From NCBI RefSeq assembly GCF_921293095.1, contig NC_060254.1:110384917-110448916 (forward strand): 64,000 nucleotides of DNA. Reading direction: 5' to 3'. The stretch is from Ischnura elegans. Taxonomy: Eukaryota > Arthropoda > Insecta > Odonata > Coenagrionidae. Positions 1-10,109 of this stretch are shown here, in pieces (position 1 is the first letter of the stretch; each line of letters starts with the position of its first letter). The notes beneath the pieces are model-generated. The model saw only the letters and a program-made list of their open reading frames with translations, did no database searches and was not told the origin of the DNA. Made by a program: the position numbers and the translations under genes.

Positions 1-2418
1 ATTTTGTGCATCATTTTTTTTCTCTTTTTTTCACTTAACGGCCTTTGAGGTTCATCTCGTTCGTTCGGAGCGTCGACTATCTTTAGTCGCCACGTAAACG
101 TGGGATGTTATTTTTTTTCTTCAACATTCCGCCTAGCACGATTCGACCTCTGCTTCCCGCTGCAACCGTCTCATAGTATCATACTAAGCCGAAATTTTCA
201 GATCCATACGGCCAAGGCTAGGAAGGGGGCTTACTCGGTAAACTCAAGAGGGAGCAATGGCTTTTACGCTTTGAGTGCCGGCCCTACTGAAAAATCCAGC
301 CATTTTTACTAAATTCGCAATTTTTTTAAAACATTAGCATCAAAAATGTATTTATATCGATGTGTATTTCAATAAAAATGGACTTAGCTCTTCTTTATGA
401 ATGAGTTGAATAACATTTACTGCTAACTTTCAAATATATATTTTAATAATGAAAACCTTCTGTTTTTGAAAAATAAAAAAGCTGCAACAAATGATGTACC
501 GCTATAAAATGTATAAAATTTTTATTACGCACAATTTAATCTATTTAAACCATGGAAGTCATACAAAAGAATTGTTCCAAGCAAATCAGTCAAAATCCTG
601 GATGACAAAAAGAGTCACTGTAACCTCAACGAACGGTTCTTTCCTCCAAAGAATTTTCACACAAAGTAGCCTGAGATAAGGGTGCCGGTAGCTACAGAGG
701 ACTTTTCGTCCTCAAGACATTAAAATAACTCTTTTTCCATCGAGCAGTTGATTTTTGAAATAGCAGAACCACTAAGCAGTAAACTGGACAAGTACCAAGG
801 GCGAAATATTACAGCTTCACGCATATGAAGTCAATTAAATAGAAAGACGTAATATTACGCGATCCTCGCAAGGATTAGCAGGACGTAATATTACGCCCAT
901 GGCACGCAAAGTGTTAAAAAACCAAAACCTCCTGGAGACGCACAACACTGGTATAACTACGATTCAAGACCTTGGCTCAATAAGGATGTCGGTCGTCTTC
1001 CGCGATTATTGTGATATTTCCACGATAGAAAAGATAAAGAGCACTGCATAAAACAAGTGACTTTGCACGCAGTCACGCGCACGGGAGCAAATTTAAAACG
1101 CCGAGGATGAATATCGTCTGAATAGCAACTGACTTGAAGATTGCCTGATCAGCAACCGGGAAACCCCGGTTCGCATATCGGCTCAGCAAAATATGAACGA
1201 CGAACTTCGTCCATGATGTTTATAGAATAAATGAGTGCATTAATTATGTAAAATTTTTATTTCTACCACTACTTCTAAAAATATTTTTATGTCAAATATT
1301 TTTTATCAAAGGATATTGACAAGCTTGATGATTGATTCGGCAAAATAATAAATATGGAGATTCATATTAACAATAAGGCGATATAATGGCAAAAATGGCC
1401 GATGTATACCCACCCACGAATTGATACTCAGTAAGACGGTGTCAGTCAATATGTGGAATAAAAATCCAGACCTTTTAAGAAAGCATTCTGAAATTTTATA
1501 ATTGAAAAGGTCGAATAATTGATCCAAAAAACGGTGTTACATTCGTACGTCGTTTAAATAAATTTTAGAAAATTTCAGCGATGAAAAGTCAATTTTGCTG
1601 ACACGTAGAACAATATTCCATGGTACTAATCTTTTACGACTAAAAAATTGTCTTTACGGCTTAAAAATCCTACTTTTCCAAGGTTTTCCTGGAATTATTA
1701 AATTTACGTAATTTTTCCGATTTCTTGACGAACAGCTGTGACAAAAGTTGGCATTTTGAGCTGAGGAAAGTACAATTAACAACAGCTTAACTCGGCTTAA
1801 GCTGGCTTATTAAGGATTCAGACTAATAAATGGAATCACAGGATAAAGTACGCATCAATCGTGAAAGAAATTTTAGAGCACATAGTTCTTTCCCGGAGAA
1901 ATAATTGCGTGAAGTCTCCTCGGGGATTTTTCAACGGTTTAATTCGTAGTTCACCGACGTTCCAAGAGACGACTCGCCCATCATAATCAGGGTGAATGAA
2001 TAAGTTTGACTGAACAGAGAACGCTGACATGCAAATCTAAACAATCACAATAATCAGGTTAACTCCTGATCGGATGGAATGATCTAGAACTTCTGATTAT
2101 TAGCAGGAGCACTTTCATTTTTTTAAATGAGATTCCACGCATTGGTAAATTTATACCCGGTGTCTCGATTATAACTATTTATATTAAGCCTGTTCTTAAT
2201 GGCCTCCTTAGCAAGCTTGTCCCAGAAGTTGTTGGAATGGCAGATTAATTTGGCGCTATCCCATTTTATCTTGTAGCCCTAGTCTTAATCTTAGTCTAAG
2301 TCTTAGTATCTTCTCATTTTCAGCAACAGCAGACTTACCGGGCTATCCAGGTTCAAAATGCCTTCGATAGTCCTTATGCCTAATGGCTATCGGTAAGCAT
2401 GGAATCTACGTTGTTTCT
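1..2418. other. Non-coding stretch, nothing firm recognised
   Basis: AT-rich DNA with short frames that show no family motif or splice-bounded exon. ACGTAATATTACGC at about 848-897 occurs as two close copies. Confidence 0.6.
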
Positions 2419-2426
2419 CTTGAGGA

Positions 2427-2674
2427 CAGTGGCGGGGTGGACCTGACCCCCCCCCCCCCCCGAAATGTTTAAGTACACTTCATTTGCATCACAAAAGAAA
2501 ACCAAATATTGAAAAATCATGAATTTACAAAAGGCTTCTTAGAAGAATGAAGTTTTTCGATGATGAAAAGTGCTAAAATTAGTTAAAAACCCTCCACTTA
2601 CTTAGCCCCCTGTTTTTTTTATTTTCCCCCCTGATCTTGAGCCCCCCGAATAAAATTTCCTCGCTACGCCACTG
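2427..2674. mobile_element. hAT-type MITE with perfect 8-bp target duplication
   Basis: The 248-bp element begins CAGTGGCGGGGTGG and ends CTCGCTACGCCACTG, so the outer eight bases are perfect terminal inverted repeats. It is flanked by identical copies of CTTGAGGA (2419-2426 and 2675-2682), an 8-bp duplication as left by hAT transposases. Near the left end is a run of C, and AGCCCCC blocks lie near the right end. It holds no coding potential, so it would depend on a transposase elsewhere. The intact duplication suggests a fairly recent insertion. Confidence 0.88.
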
Positions 2675-2789
2675 CTTGAGGACATTGGAGATCTTGGTAG
2701 AGACTGCTGACAGATACGTCAGAACGTCCCTGGCCACAGGTTTACGCAACATAATCTACATCTCTGCTGATAGACAAAACTATATTCAA

Positions 2790-2919
2790 ATGAAAGCTAG
2801 TTGCACTTTACCACAATTATTTAATGCGTGCGACGCGTTTCGGCTATACCAGATGACGGCTCGGTTAGCCTAAGCTCGAAAGAATTAAATAATTATGGAA
2901 AAGTGCACCTCCCTTTCAT
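2790..2919. repeat. Inverted-repeat element with 36-bp imperfect arms
   Basis: Arms 2790-2825 and 2884-2919 are inverted copies at about 80% identity. The loop contains GTGCGACGCGTTTCGGCTAT. It lies 115 bp right of the hAT MITE. Probably an old MITE, though no target duplication was recognised. Confidence 0.5.
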
Positions 2920-3115
2920 TTCAACGCGTCAAACTTCTACTATGTCATGCCTTAATCGGTTGAAATTAAAACTAAATTCGTCTAGATACGACATCTCAAG
3001 TCGTGGTGCGCCAAAGGAGCCAATTTCTGAATTTTCAACTCCAAAGTAACGGTAATAAAATGGAGAGGGCTTTGAAAGGGTAAGGTAAAGAGTTTAGCCA
3101 TTTGAGCCACCTCAC

Positions 3116-3269
3116 CCATATGACGAGTTTCTCCTCTTCCTTGCCGGACCGCTGCCTCCACAGGGGTACCACCCTCTTCTCATTGGACACGAAGACGACC
3201 CGACAGTGCTGCAGTTCGGCTGGATGGTGCGTCCGCACGTGTTCACACAGCTTGTACACGTTCTCCTCA
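3116..3269 (-). CDS. Probable internal exon of an unidentified gene with zinc-finger-like spacing
   Basis: A pyrimidine-rich acceptor (TTTCCGTTGCAG, just above 3269) and a donor (TGG|GTGAGG, at 3115) bound a 154-bp open segment. It has one base of a split codon plus 51 codons, and it is more GC-rich than its surroundings. The peptide begins EENVYKLCEHVRTHHP, continues HCRVVFVSNEKRVVPLW and ends SGKEEEKLVIW. The stretch LCEHVRTHH resembles the helix half of a C2H2 or BED finger, which would need the Cys pair in the previous exon. No partner exon was found, and the family is not identified. An exon from a domesticated or decayed transposon is an alternative. Confidence 0.4.
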
Positions 3270-3392
3270 CTGCAACGGAAACAACATCCACATGAGTACG
3301 TCATGCGAGGGAATGGAACACACTGGGATTCATTTGAATTCTGGATTTCGAATGAAAGAGGGAAACGCAACGTGAGAGAGGGGCAAGCACAG

Positions 3393-3581
3393 GTGATTGG
3401 AAACATAATAAAGATACACTGTTGCATGTTCCACAGAAGTTTTAATAACCGACCCACGTTTAGACAATACACTATGTCATTTTCAAAGTCTATGACATAG
3501 TGTATTGTCGAAACTTTGGTCGGTTATCAAAACTTCTGTGGAGCATACAACAGTGGTTATCTTTATTATGTTTCCTGTCAC
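3393..3581. repeat. Fold-back element with ~88-bp arms and 11-bp loop
   Basis: Arms 3393-3480 and 3492-3581 are inverted copies. The inner 54 bp (3427-3480 versus 3492-3545) differ at about 5 positions; the outer part has a few more changes and a small indel. It would fold into a long near-perfect hairpin in DNA or RNA. Palindromic MITEs of the Tc1/mariner kind look like this, but no TA duplication was demonstrated. Confidence 0.75.
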
Positions 3582-4678
3582 AAAGTTCCACCAAATATCG
3601 CCGTACAGTCTTAAGCTGATCACAGTACAGTCTTACGTGATTGGCCAAATGTTCCACGCAACCGTGAATTGGATCGGAATAATATCTTCAATGAAACAAA
3701 ATAAGTGAACCTTCTCACAGTCCGACACCATTGATTTTTGTTTCCGACTAGGCTACTTAGAATGTATGAAATAGTGGCGGGGGAATTTTGGTCCAGGTCA
3801 GGTAACAGTTTCAATGCAGGATTAGGTGAGCTATGAAAGCACAGGAAAAAGATCGCAAATGGATTGATGCGTTGCATTATAAACACCACTTACACTTTTT
3901 CGATAGCAAACATTGTTTATCGAATAAAATCTCCATTGGACTAGGTAATTATGATCGAGCGATATTCAAGCCTCTCCAAATAAGTGATGAAATATAAATT
4001 AATCAAACAGTATCAAGATACTTAATTGTAATTTTAAGCAAAAAAATGTGTTCCTTTATCGGTATATTTTGGAATTTTGACGATTCAACAAGCAGCACTA
4101 AGTCTATGCCTTCGATTCATTAACTAAGATTCAGTCACACCGCTAACTACTCCATTATATCATGTATAGTTATCAAATAACTTATTACCTTATTGACATC
4201 ATAGCCGAGTTAATTTAAAAAAAATAAGGATGTATTCGCCTTGAAATAATGATTTGAAAAGTCTTGACTCCAGCCAAAAATTCACGAGAAATCCAGGAGC
4301 ATTTCCGGGGACCGGCGAATCATGAATAATTTCCGGACGATTGCCAGGGTCTGTGAACACCCTGAAAAGGCTTCGACGGTGGAAAAAATAAGTAAGCCAT
4401 ACCTTTAGTATTGATTCGCACGTGGGCGGGAAATTTTCGGCCCTCAGCTCAATCGGGATGCTGCCTCCGAGGCGAAGGAATTATAAACGAATTATGAAAT
4501 TGGCTGCGGAGGGGAATATTACGGATTGTGCTAGGGAAATATATTGCCTGAGTTTCACACGGAATAATACGTTCTTATGTAACTGCTTCTTCAATATACG
4601 GCAAGAGAAAACCCTCCGGTAAATGTATGTTAAATATTATGTAACACATTTCATACATTCCACACGATTTTTACATAT

Positions 4679-5269
4679 CAGGGTTCCTACTCTAACTAAA
4701 TTATAAAATTCACGGTTTTTTCCAGGTTTTCACGGTCTAAATTGCGTCAAATTCACGGTCTGTTTGATAAGCCATTTTAGGAAGAAATATTGATCACATA
4801 AATATCACTGGCCGCACGCTAACTAAAAATATAGCAAATGCGATAAACGCCGGGAATGCAAAACGCAGCAATGAAAGTGCTCTTATGACACCGCCTATCG
4901 TTAGCAAAATTTAGGGCCGGCTAAATGTCGTGAGTGGGAGAATGGAGGGTGACAGGGAAGTGAAGAGGTGTCTGATTTTTCGCCAGGGCTAATGATCGCT
5001 TTGGTTAAAGTTCGTCTAATCACAGCCTTAAGGTCTGTGAGTCGTCATGACAGACGGACCAATATTTGCGCTTCGAATATACGTGTGCAGATAAATGCAA
5101 GGACAGTGTCTGCGAGTGACTGACCTATTTTTCTTTTGATCCGTCAATCGTAGATCTAAAATCAAGTTTGAGAAGTTTTTAAGGTTTAACGACGAATTTC
5201 ACGGCTATTTCCAGGTTTTCTCACGGTGGACGAAATTCACGGCTTATTCACGGTTGAGTGGGAACCCCG
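4679..5269. mobile_element. Possible non-autonomous DNA element with CAGGGTTCC-type ends
   Basis: The left end CAGGGTTCCTACTC and the inverted right end CGGGGTTCCCACTC match at 12 of 14. Both sub-terminal regions carry repeated TTCACGG and TTTCCAGGTTTT motifs (about 4711-4760 and 5198-5255), but as direct rather than inverted copies. I could not find an 8-bp target duplication, so assignment to hAT is tentative. The interior is non-coding. Confidence 0.4.
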
Positions 5270-5304
5270 CATATTTATAGTACAAAATGGAAAGACGCAA
5301 CGCA

Positions 5305-5550
5305 AGAAGTTAAGCGCTCGGCTGCTGAACTAAACTCCCAGGGTTCAAAACTCGGATGGAGCCATTGGACACCTCCAAACACATCACCTCGAGGTGACTC
5401 AAGGGAAGAACAGGTTCTTCCCAGGGGGAGGAGGCAGGTCTGCCTCCTCCCTCTTTACAATGAAATTTTTCTGAGCCGCATGAACTGATAATCACACGGT
5501 ATTGGGTTAGCCCAGGGCGAGCTCTCCCTCGCCAATCCAAACCAGACTTG
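5305..5550 (+). repeat. tRNA-derived SINE copy (shared-core family)
   Basis: A tRNA-like head with box B GGTTCAAAACTCGG (about 5342-5355) is followed, about 130 bp on, by the family core at 5487-5544. The core ends GGCGAGCTCTCCCTCGCC plus AATCCAAACCAG. The same core recurs at 22247-22325, 35835-35895, 45630-45690, 46255-46312 and, inverted, at 49908-49970. Confidence 0.55.
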
Positions 5551-5559
5551 GGGATAACA

Positions 5560-7570
5560 CACTGAATGAATGATGCTGAAGTATGTCTTCGCGAAGTGAT
5601 GCAAATTTCAGTGTTGGAATCCCTTTTTGAGACATCGTTTAAGACGTTTTTTTACGCAATCGATACCCTAAATATATTAACACGCTTCCCGCTGTATATG
5701 CGAATTTAGTTTACATGATACTCTATTCGGACCAAGTTTCTCACATACTAGCATCACATTGTAGCAATGTCATCCGTCGTCCATCGCTTTTGTCAGAGAG
5801 AAAACAGAATTTAAGTCGTGCTTTCAACTAACATCAGTAAATTGGATGAATGAAATTCGACGTCAAATGAGAAATCTTAATGCAGTTCCAGGAAAAAATT
5901 AAACACGGTAAAATAAATATTAATGGCACGTAAACAAAACGAATTTTCGCTTCCACTGCCAAACTTTTCACATTTTCAAAGGCAATTTTTTTATCCATTC
6001 CGATATTGACACAAGATCTGCCTGAGGTAACAATGGCACAGCATGACGAGAGCTGTAGTAATCGATTGGTTCAGTTCAAAACAAATGGCATTCACTAATA
6101 TCTTCAATTCCATCAAGCTATCCCACAAACTGGTCTGAGTCACACGACTGCGCTCATTTACATAATTGCCTAAATTTTCTGAACGAATTTTCTAAACATT
6201 CATTACTAGGACAATCACAGGATCAACTTTTAGCGGACACAACTTAAAATCGCACGACAACACAGATAAGCAATCCTAAATTTTTAAAAGTATTTTTTAA
6301 AAACGAATGCTTCAATTACATTAACCACCAAACCAATAACGACATGAATACATAATTTTTCTCATCATCAGGCCGCATAGCTCAATAGGAGCTCTATAGG
6401 AAAAGCAATGAGACAGCTCAGAACGTACATCTAATACCATCGGTAATAGTTTCACCTACACACCTCCGAAATTTACTGCTCTAGTTTTCTAAAAAAATGT
6501 GTCTTCGTTTGAACTGTATTTTAATGCTCGATCACAGCCGAATTTCACCTTTAAACAATCTTTTAATTTGATCAGAATTTCAACCCGCATCTCCTAGCCA
6601 GGTAGTACAATAGTTGCACAACCAAAATATTATCTACACGAGTGAATAGTAGGCTTAGGTCAACTTCCCCGAGATTTCTAGAGGCATCTTCCGTGAATTT
6701 TAACTTCAGCGAATACATCATTTCTTGGGTGGAGATTGAAACGTTCAATAACCGTGGGGAATGATATGACATCTATAATAAAAATACCTACGGTTTTCGC
6801 CGCTGATGATAAATCTACTCCTTCTACGAAGAAGACTTCAACTCAATATTGACATTTCTCAGAACTGGTTTGAGAGCATCAAATGAAACCGCACGGATGT
6901 TACTTTCTAGCCACAACGAGTTTCAACCGCAAAGGCTGATTTGAGCACAGAGAGAAAATATTCCTGCTCCCATCGTATTAAAGGAACCGCGGAATTCACA
7001 ACGAGATAGGACGTCGATTCAAAGCCGAGAACGCGCATAAAAGACTCCAGAATCTGCTAGATAAACACTCATTTCCGAAAATAAACACCATGAAAATGTA
7101 ACGAACATTAAACCCTGGCGAAGTCTGAAATCCGGTGTCGAATTTCATCTGAATTCTCGTCCAAAACACCAGCGAAACAAGTGGATAAATGTAATATAGA
7201 TCGTTGAATACCGCAAATGTAGAGGGTGAAAGTAGTTGCGGAGCGTTTATTTTGATATTTTAGAACGATTAAGTCCCCTTCATAGCATCCTTGCGTGAAA
7301 TGATGATGCAAACAACTTAGTTTAGGCCCTAATACTAAATTATGGATCCAGTTTTACAGCCTAATTTTCTCAATTAATGGTACGGTAAACTTTTAATTTT
7401 AAGTAACCATTTTTAATAATTAATCTCTGATATTATTAAATTAAATTTGGGTATATGTGTAGATGTATGTATACACAGTGCAATTGCAAGTTTCGTCAAA
7501 TTCACCCAGAACCCATACGCTTGCGACTAGTTCATTTTTAAAGTAATGTTGCGCGCTGTTTCTTAATAAC
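5560..7570. other. Non-coding stretch, nothing recognised
   Basis: AT-rich, with no convincing exon, repeat boundary or RNA gene seen on either strand. The same applies to 3600-4670. Confidence 0.55.
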
Positions 7571-7764
7571 AGTAGGGAAGTGCACTAATTTTTTTTAATT
7601 GCTGAATTTGAAAGCTTAGCCTAAAAAAGAAACATTAGTATAGTCACTTTTATTTTCTGCATCTGGGGTATGCACTTTAAAACGTTTTGAAAGTCGGAAA
7701 ATTTCATGTTGCGCTGAAACACAGTGCCTCCATCTTGATTGAGATGTGACGTCACAAGGCAGTA

Positions 7765-8383
7765 GTCACCAGTGGAGTATCGCTGAATTCCGTCGCCTTC
7801 TTTAGCGCGGCGAGAGTTTCCGGTAATCGGTGGAGTTTGCTTCCTAAAAATGTCGTCTTGTACCGAAAACATGAATTCAAAATAGAATTATAAATGATTT
7901 TTTGTTCCAAATTTCATCTCGACGTCGAAACAAAAGCCTGGAGAAGATATTCATTCCCGTGCCTTAAGCACAAGCTATTCGGAATAAATGGTTCAAGGCT
8001 GCTCCTGACTTTTACCTATCGATGATATTCTGTTTTGAAGATCATTTGAAGGTATTGTAAGATCAAATTGATATTTATATTATAATAATTTACTTAATAG
8101 GTACCTCAGTCACATCAGAAAGTGTGTTGAGTCAAAATATAGCATCTTCCGCGTAGACCTACGTAATTTATAAACTGAAAGTAGTTTGGTTAAAGAATTA
8201 TGGCGCGACTTTTTTTACACGACCGGGCAAAATGCGTACTTTGCCCATGATATGTGCATATATGATAACAAACGATTTTTGTTAAAGTTAATCTTTATTT
8301 GTTGAAATTAGTACATTTATAGGTGATACAGATATAAAGGTACACGGCAGGTCGCGCGGCGTAATTTGTACTCCACTGGTGAC
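7765..8383. repeat. Inverted 15-bp pair inside the 7.6-10.1 kb element
   Basis: GTCACCAGTGGAGTA (7765-7779) occurs exactly inverted at 8369-8383, spanning 619 bp. This could be a nested MITE or a rearranged end of the larger element. No target duplication was recognised. Confidence 0.35.
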
Positions 8384-8638
8384 GGGTTCATCTTGCTGAT
8401 CCAAAAAATTAGCTACAATACCTCGAACTTTGAAAACTCGCAATATAGGCAGTCAAAGTACATTGTAAGAATACACGAGACCATTATAGCCCAGAATGTA
8501 CGTACAATGTCGAAATCCTTGGTTTTCAAAGATTGACGTATTTTATACGCCAGCGCGCCCGGTCCAGGGTTATCAACTTTTATTTCATCCTATTTGTTAG
8601 TTGAAATTATATTTCAGAATGGTTCTTTTAGCACTGCT

Positions 8639-8700
8639 ACTGAGGTAAACTGGTAGGTACTGAGTACAAGGTACTGAGGTATGTACTGAGTAAGTAAACT
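8639..8700 (+). repeat. Short degenerate minisatellite (GGTACTGAG-type)
   Basis: Units resembling GGTACTGAG recur four or five times in 60 bp (ACTGAGGTAAACTGGTAGGT, then ACTGAGTACAAGGTACTGAG). Period is about 9-18 bp with indels. Confidence 0.5.
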
Positions 8701-9061
8701 CCCTTTGGAGTAATGTGAATTACAAGTGTTCGAGATATATGGCATTTTATATTCGCTTTGTGTTCTTATTAATTATGCCTGTACGCATATTGTTGCTTGC
8801 CGCGAGCCTTTAATGGTATGTGCTCTTGCAAGAGTGGTTTTCATTTTTAATGTGGAAGTTGGTCAGTATATGCAAAGAAAAAATTAACATTTTAGCGCAC
8901 ACCAACCCTTGTAGTCATCGTATCTCTGCGTTTGTAATGACACTGCTAAAATACCTAAACGCCATAATGATGATAAAAAAATTGTCTCATCTCAATGATT
9001 GCTGCAATTATAATTAATGATAAACTTGATGCCGTATAATCACAATGAATACAACAAAAAA

Positions 9062-9150
9062 TAAAGCCGTGACGCAGTCTTGAACCACGGTCTTTCGGGT
9101 GCGATCTAATCATACAAACGTGCACGCTACCACTACCCCAACCGACCCAT
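9062..9150 (-). repeat. tRNA-like SINE head or tRNA pseudogene
   Basis: On the minus strand TTGGGGTAGTGGTAGCGTGC has the layout of a D-arm and A box, and CGTGGTTCAAGACTGCG that of a T-arm with a B box (GTTCAAGAC), at tRNA-like distance. The acceptor-stem halves do not pair convincingly. The family core of the other SINEs was not seen here. Confidence 0.5.
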
Positions 9151-10109
9151 TGTTAAATAGTGGACATTTTAAATTTATATATATAATTTGTAAAAAGTAA
9201 CGCATGAAAATTAATTAATTACAGCCTAACTAACGCCCTAATTGAAAAAGATGCAGCAAGGTACGCGGTCTCCCCTTGTTAGCCTTAACGTCTCGCATTT
9301 CTATGGAGCGTTGAACCTGTCCTCCTTATTCAAAAATTCAGTAACCATAAATACATCAAAGTTTGGTATACCATTTATAAATCGTTGGAATTTTCCTTCT
9401 CCTAACCAAGATTATCTTTTCTTGAACCCATCCTGGACAGCGAACCATTGCAACAACCAGCCAGCTCGGAAATAAGGCTAACATCCCATGATTCTAGTTG
9501 CGAAGGGCGAACGTTCCGGCCGGCGTGAATACATACGCAACGAATAAGTCTTGCAGCAAACGTCTGAAATAGGTTTATTAGTTTGACTCGGTTCTTACAA
9601 AAAACGTTTTGGCATGATAAACGGCATTGTGTCAAAATATACCCAGCGAAAAATAAATGCCATCATGCATTTATTAAAGATTCAATGTGCTATTCGTACT
9701 ACTCTTTCCAAACTTGAAGTTGACTCGTAAATGAATATTAATATATTACGCAATGATGAAGTCGTTTACTCAAAAGAGAAGCAGCCACATATATATTCTG
9801 AAGATATTTTATGACAGCAAAAAACGGATACCCTCAAATTCTGTAATTTTTCTATGCAATAGACAATGCAATGTGGTAGAATTAAACGGTGTAGAAGCTG
9901 CCTTCTGCTACTGCCTTGTGACGTCACGGCCAATATTCAACATGGACACCCGTTTTCGCGGCCTTTGAATTTTTCCATATTTCAGACGGTCATCTCGAAT
10001 AAAGTATTCACTATTAGGATTTAAACTGTGGTTCTACGACATTATGTTATTCTGAACTCCAATTTAAAGAATGTGTTTGGTGCATTTGAAACACTAGTGC
10101 ACTTCCCTG

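Larger units (their letters stand above)
7574..10108. mobile_element. Probable 2.5-kb DNA element with long inverted ends, eroded
   Basis: AGGGAAGTGCACTA (7574-7587) is repeated exactly, inverted, at 10095-10108. A second perfect inverted match, TGACGTCACAAGGCAGTAG, lies about 170-190 bp inside each end (7747-7765 and 9908-9926). The stretch between these anchors is loosely similar on the two sides. The layout is that of a DNA transposon with terminal repeats of about 190 bp. The interior has no recognisable transposase and contains the tRNA-like element at 9062-9150. No clear target duplication was found. Two opposed solo copies of one MITE would be an alternative. Confidence 0.5.

Noticed and set aside
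3035-3500. Full-length 132- and 145-codon frames on opposite strands.
   Set aside because: They extend over an intron-like region and the fold-back element; only the splice-bounded segment 3116-3269 looks exonic.
9062-9150. A functional tRNA gene on the minus strand.
   Set aside because: Box A and box B are present but the acceptor stem does not pair, so it fits a tRNA-derived repeat better.
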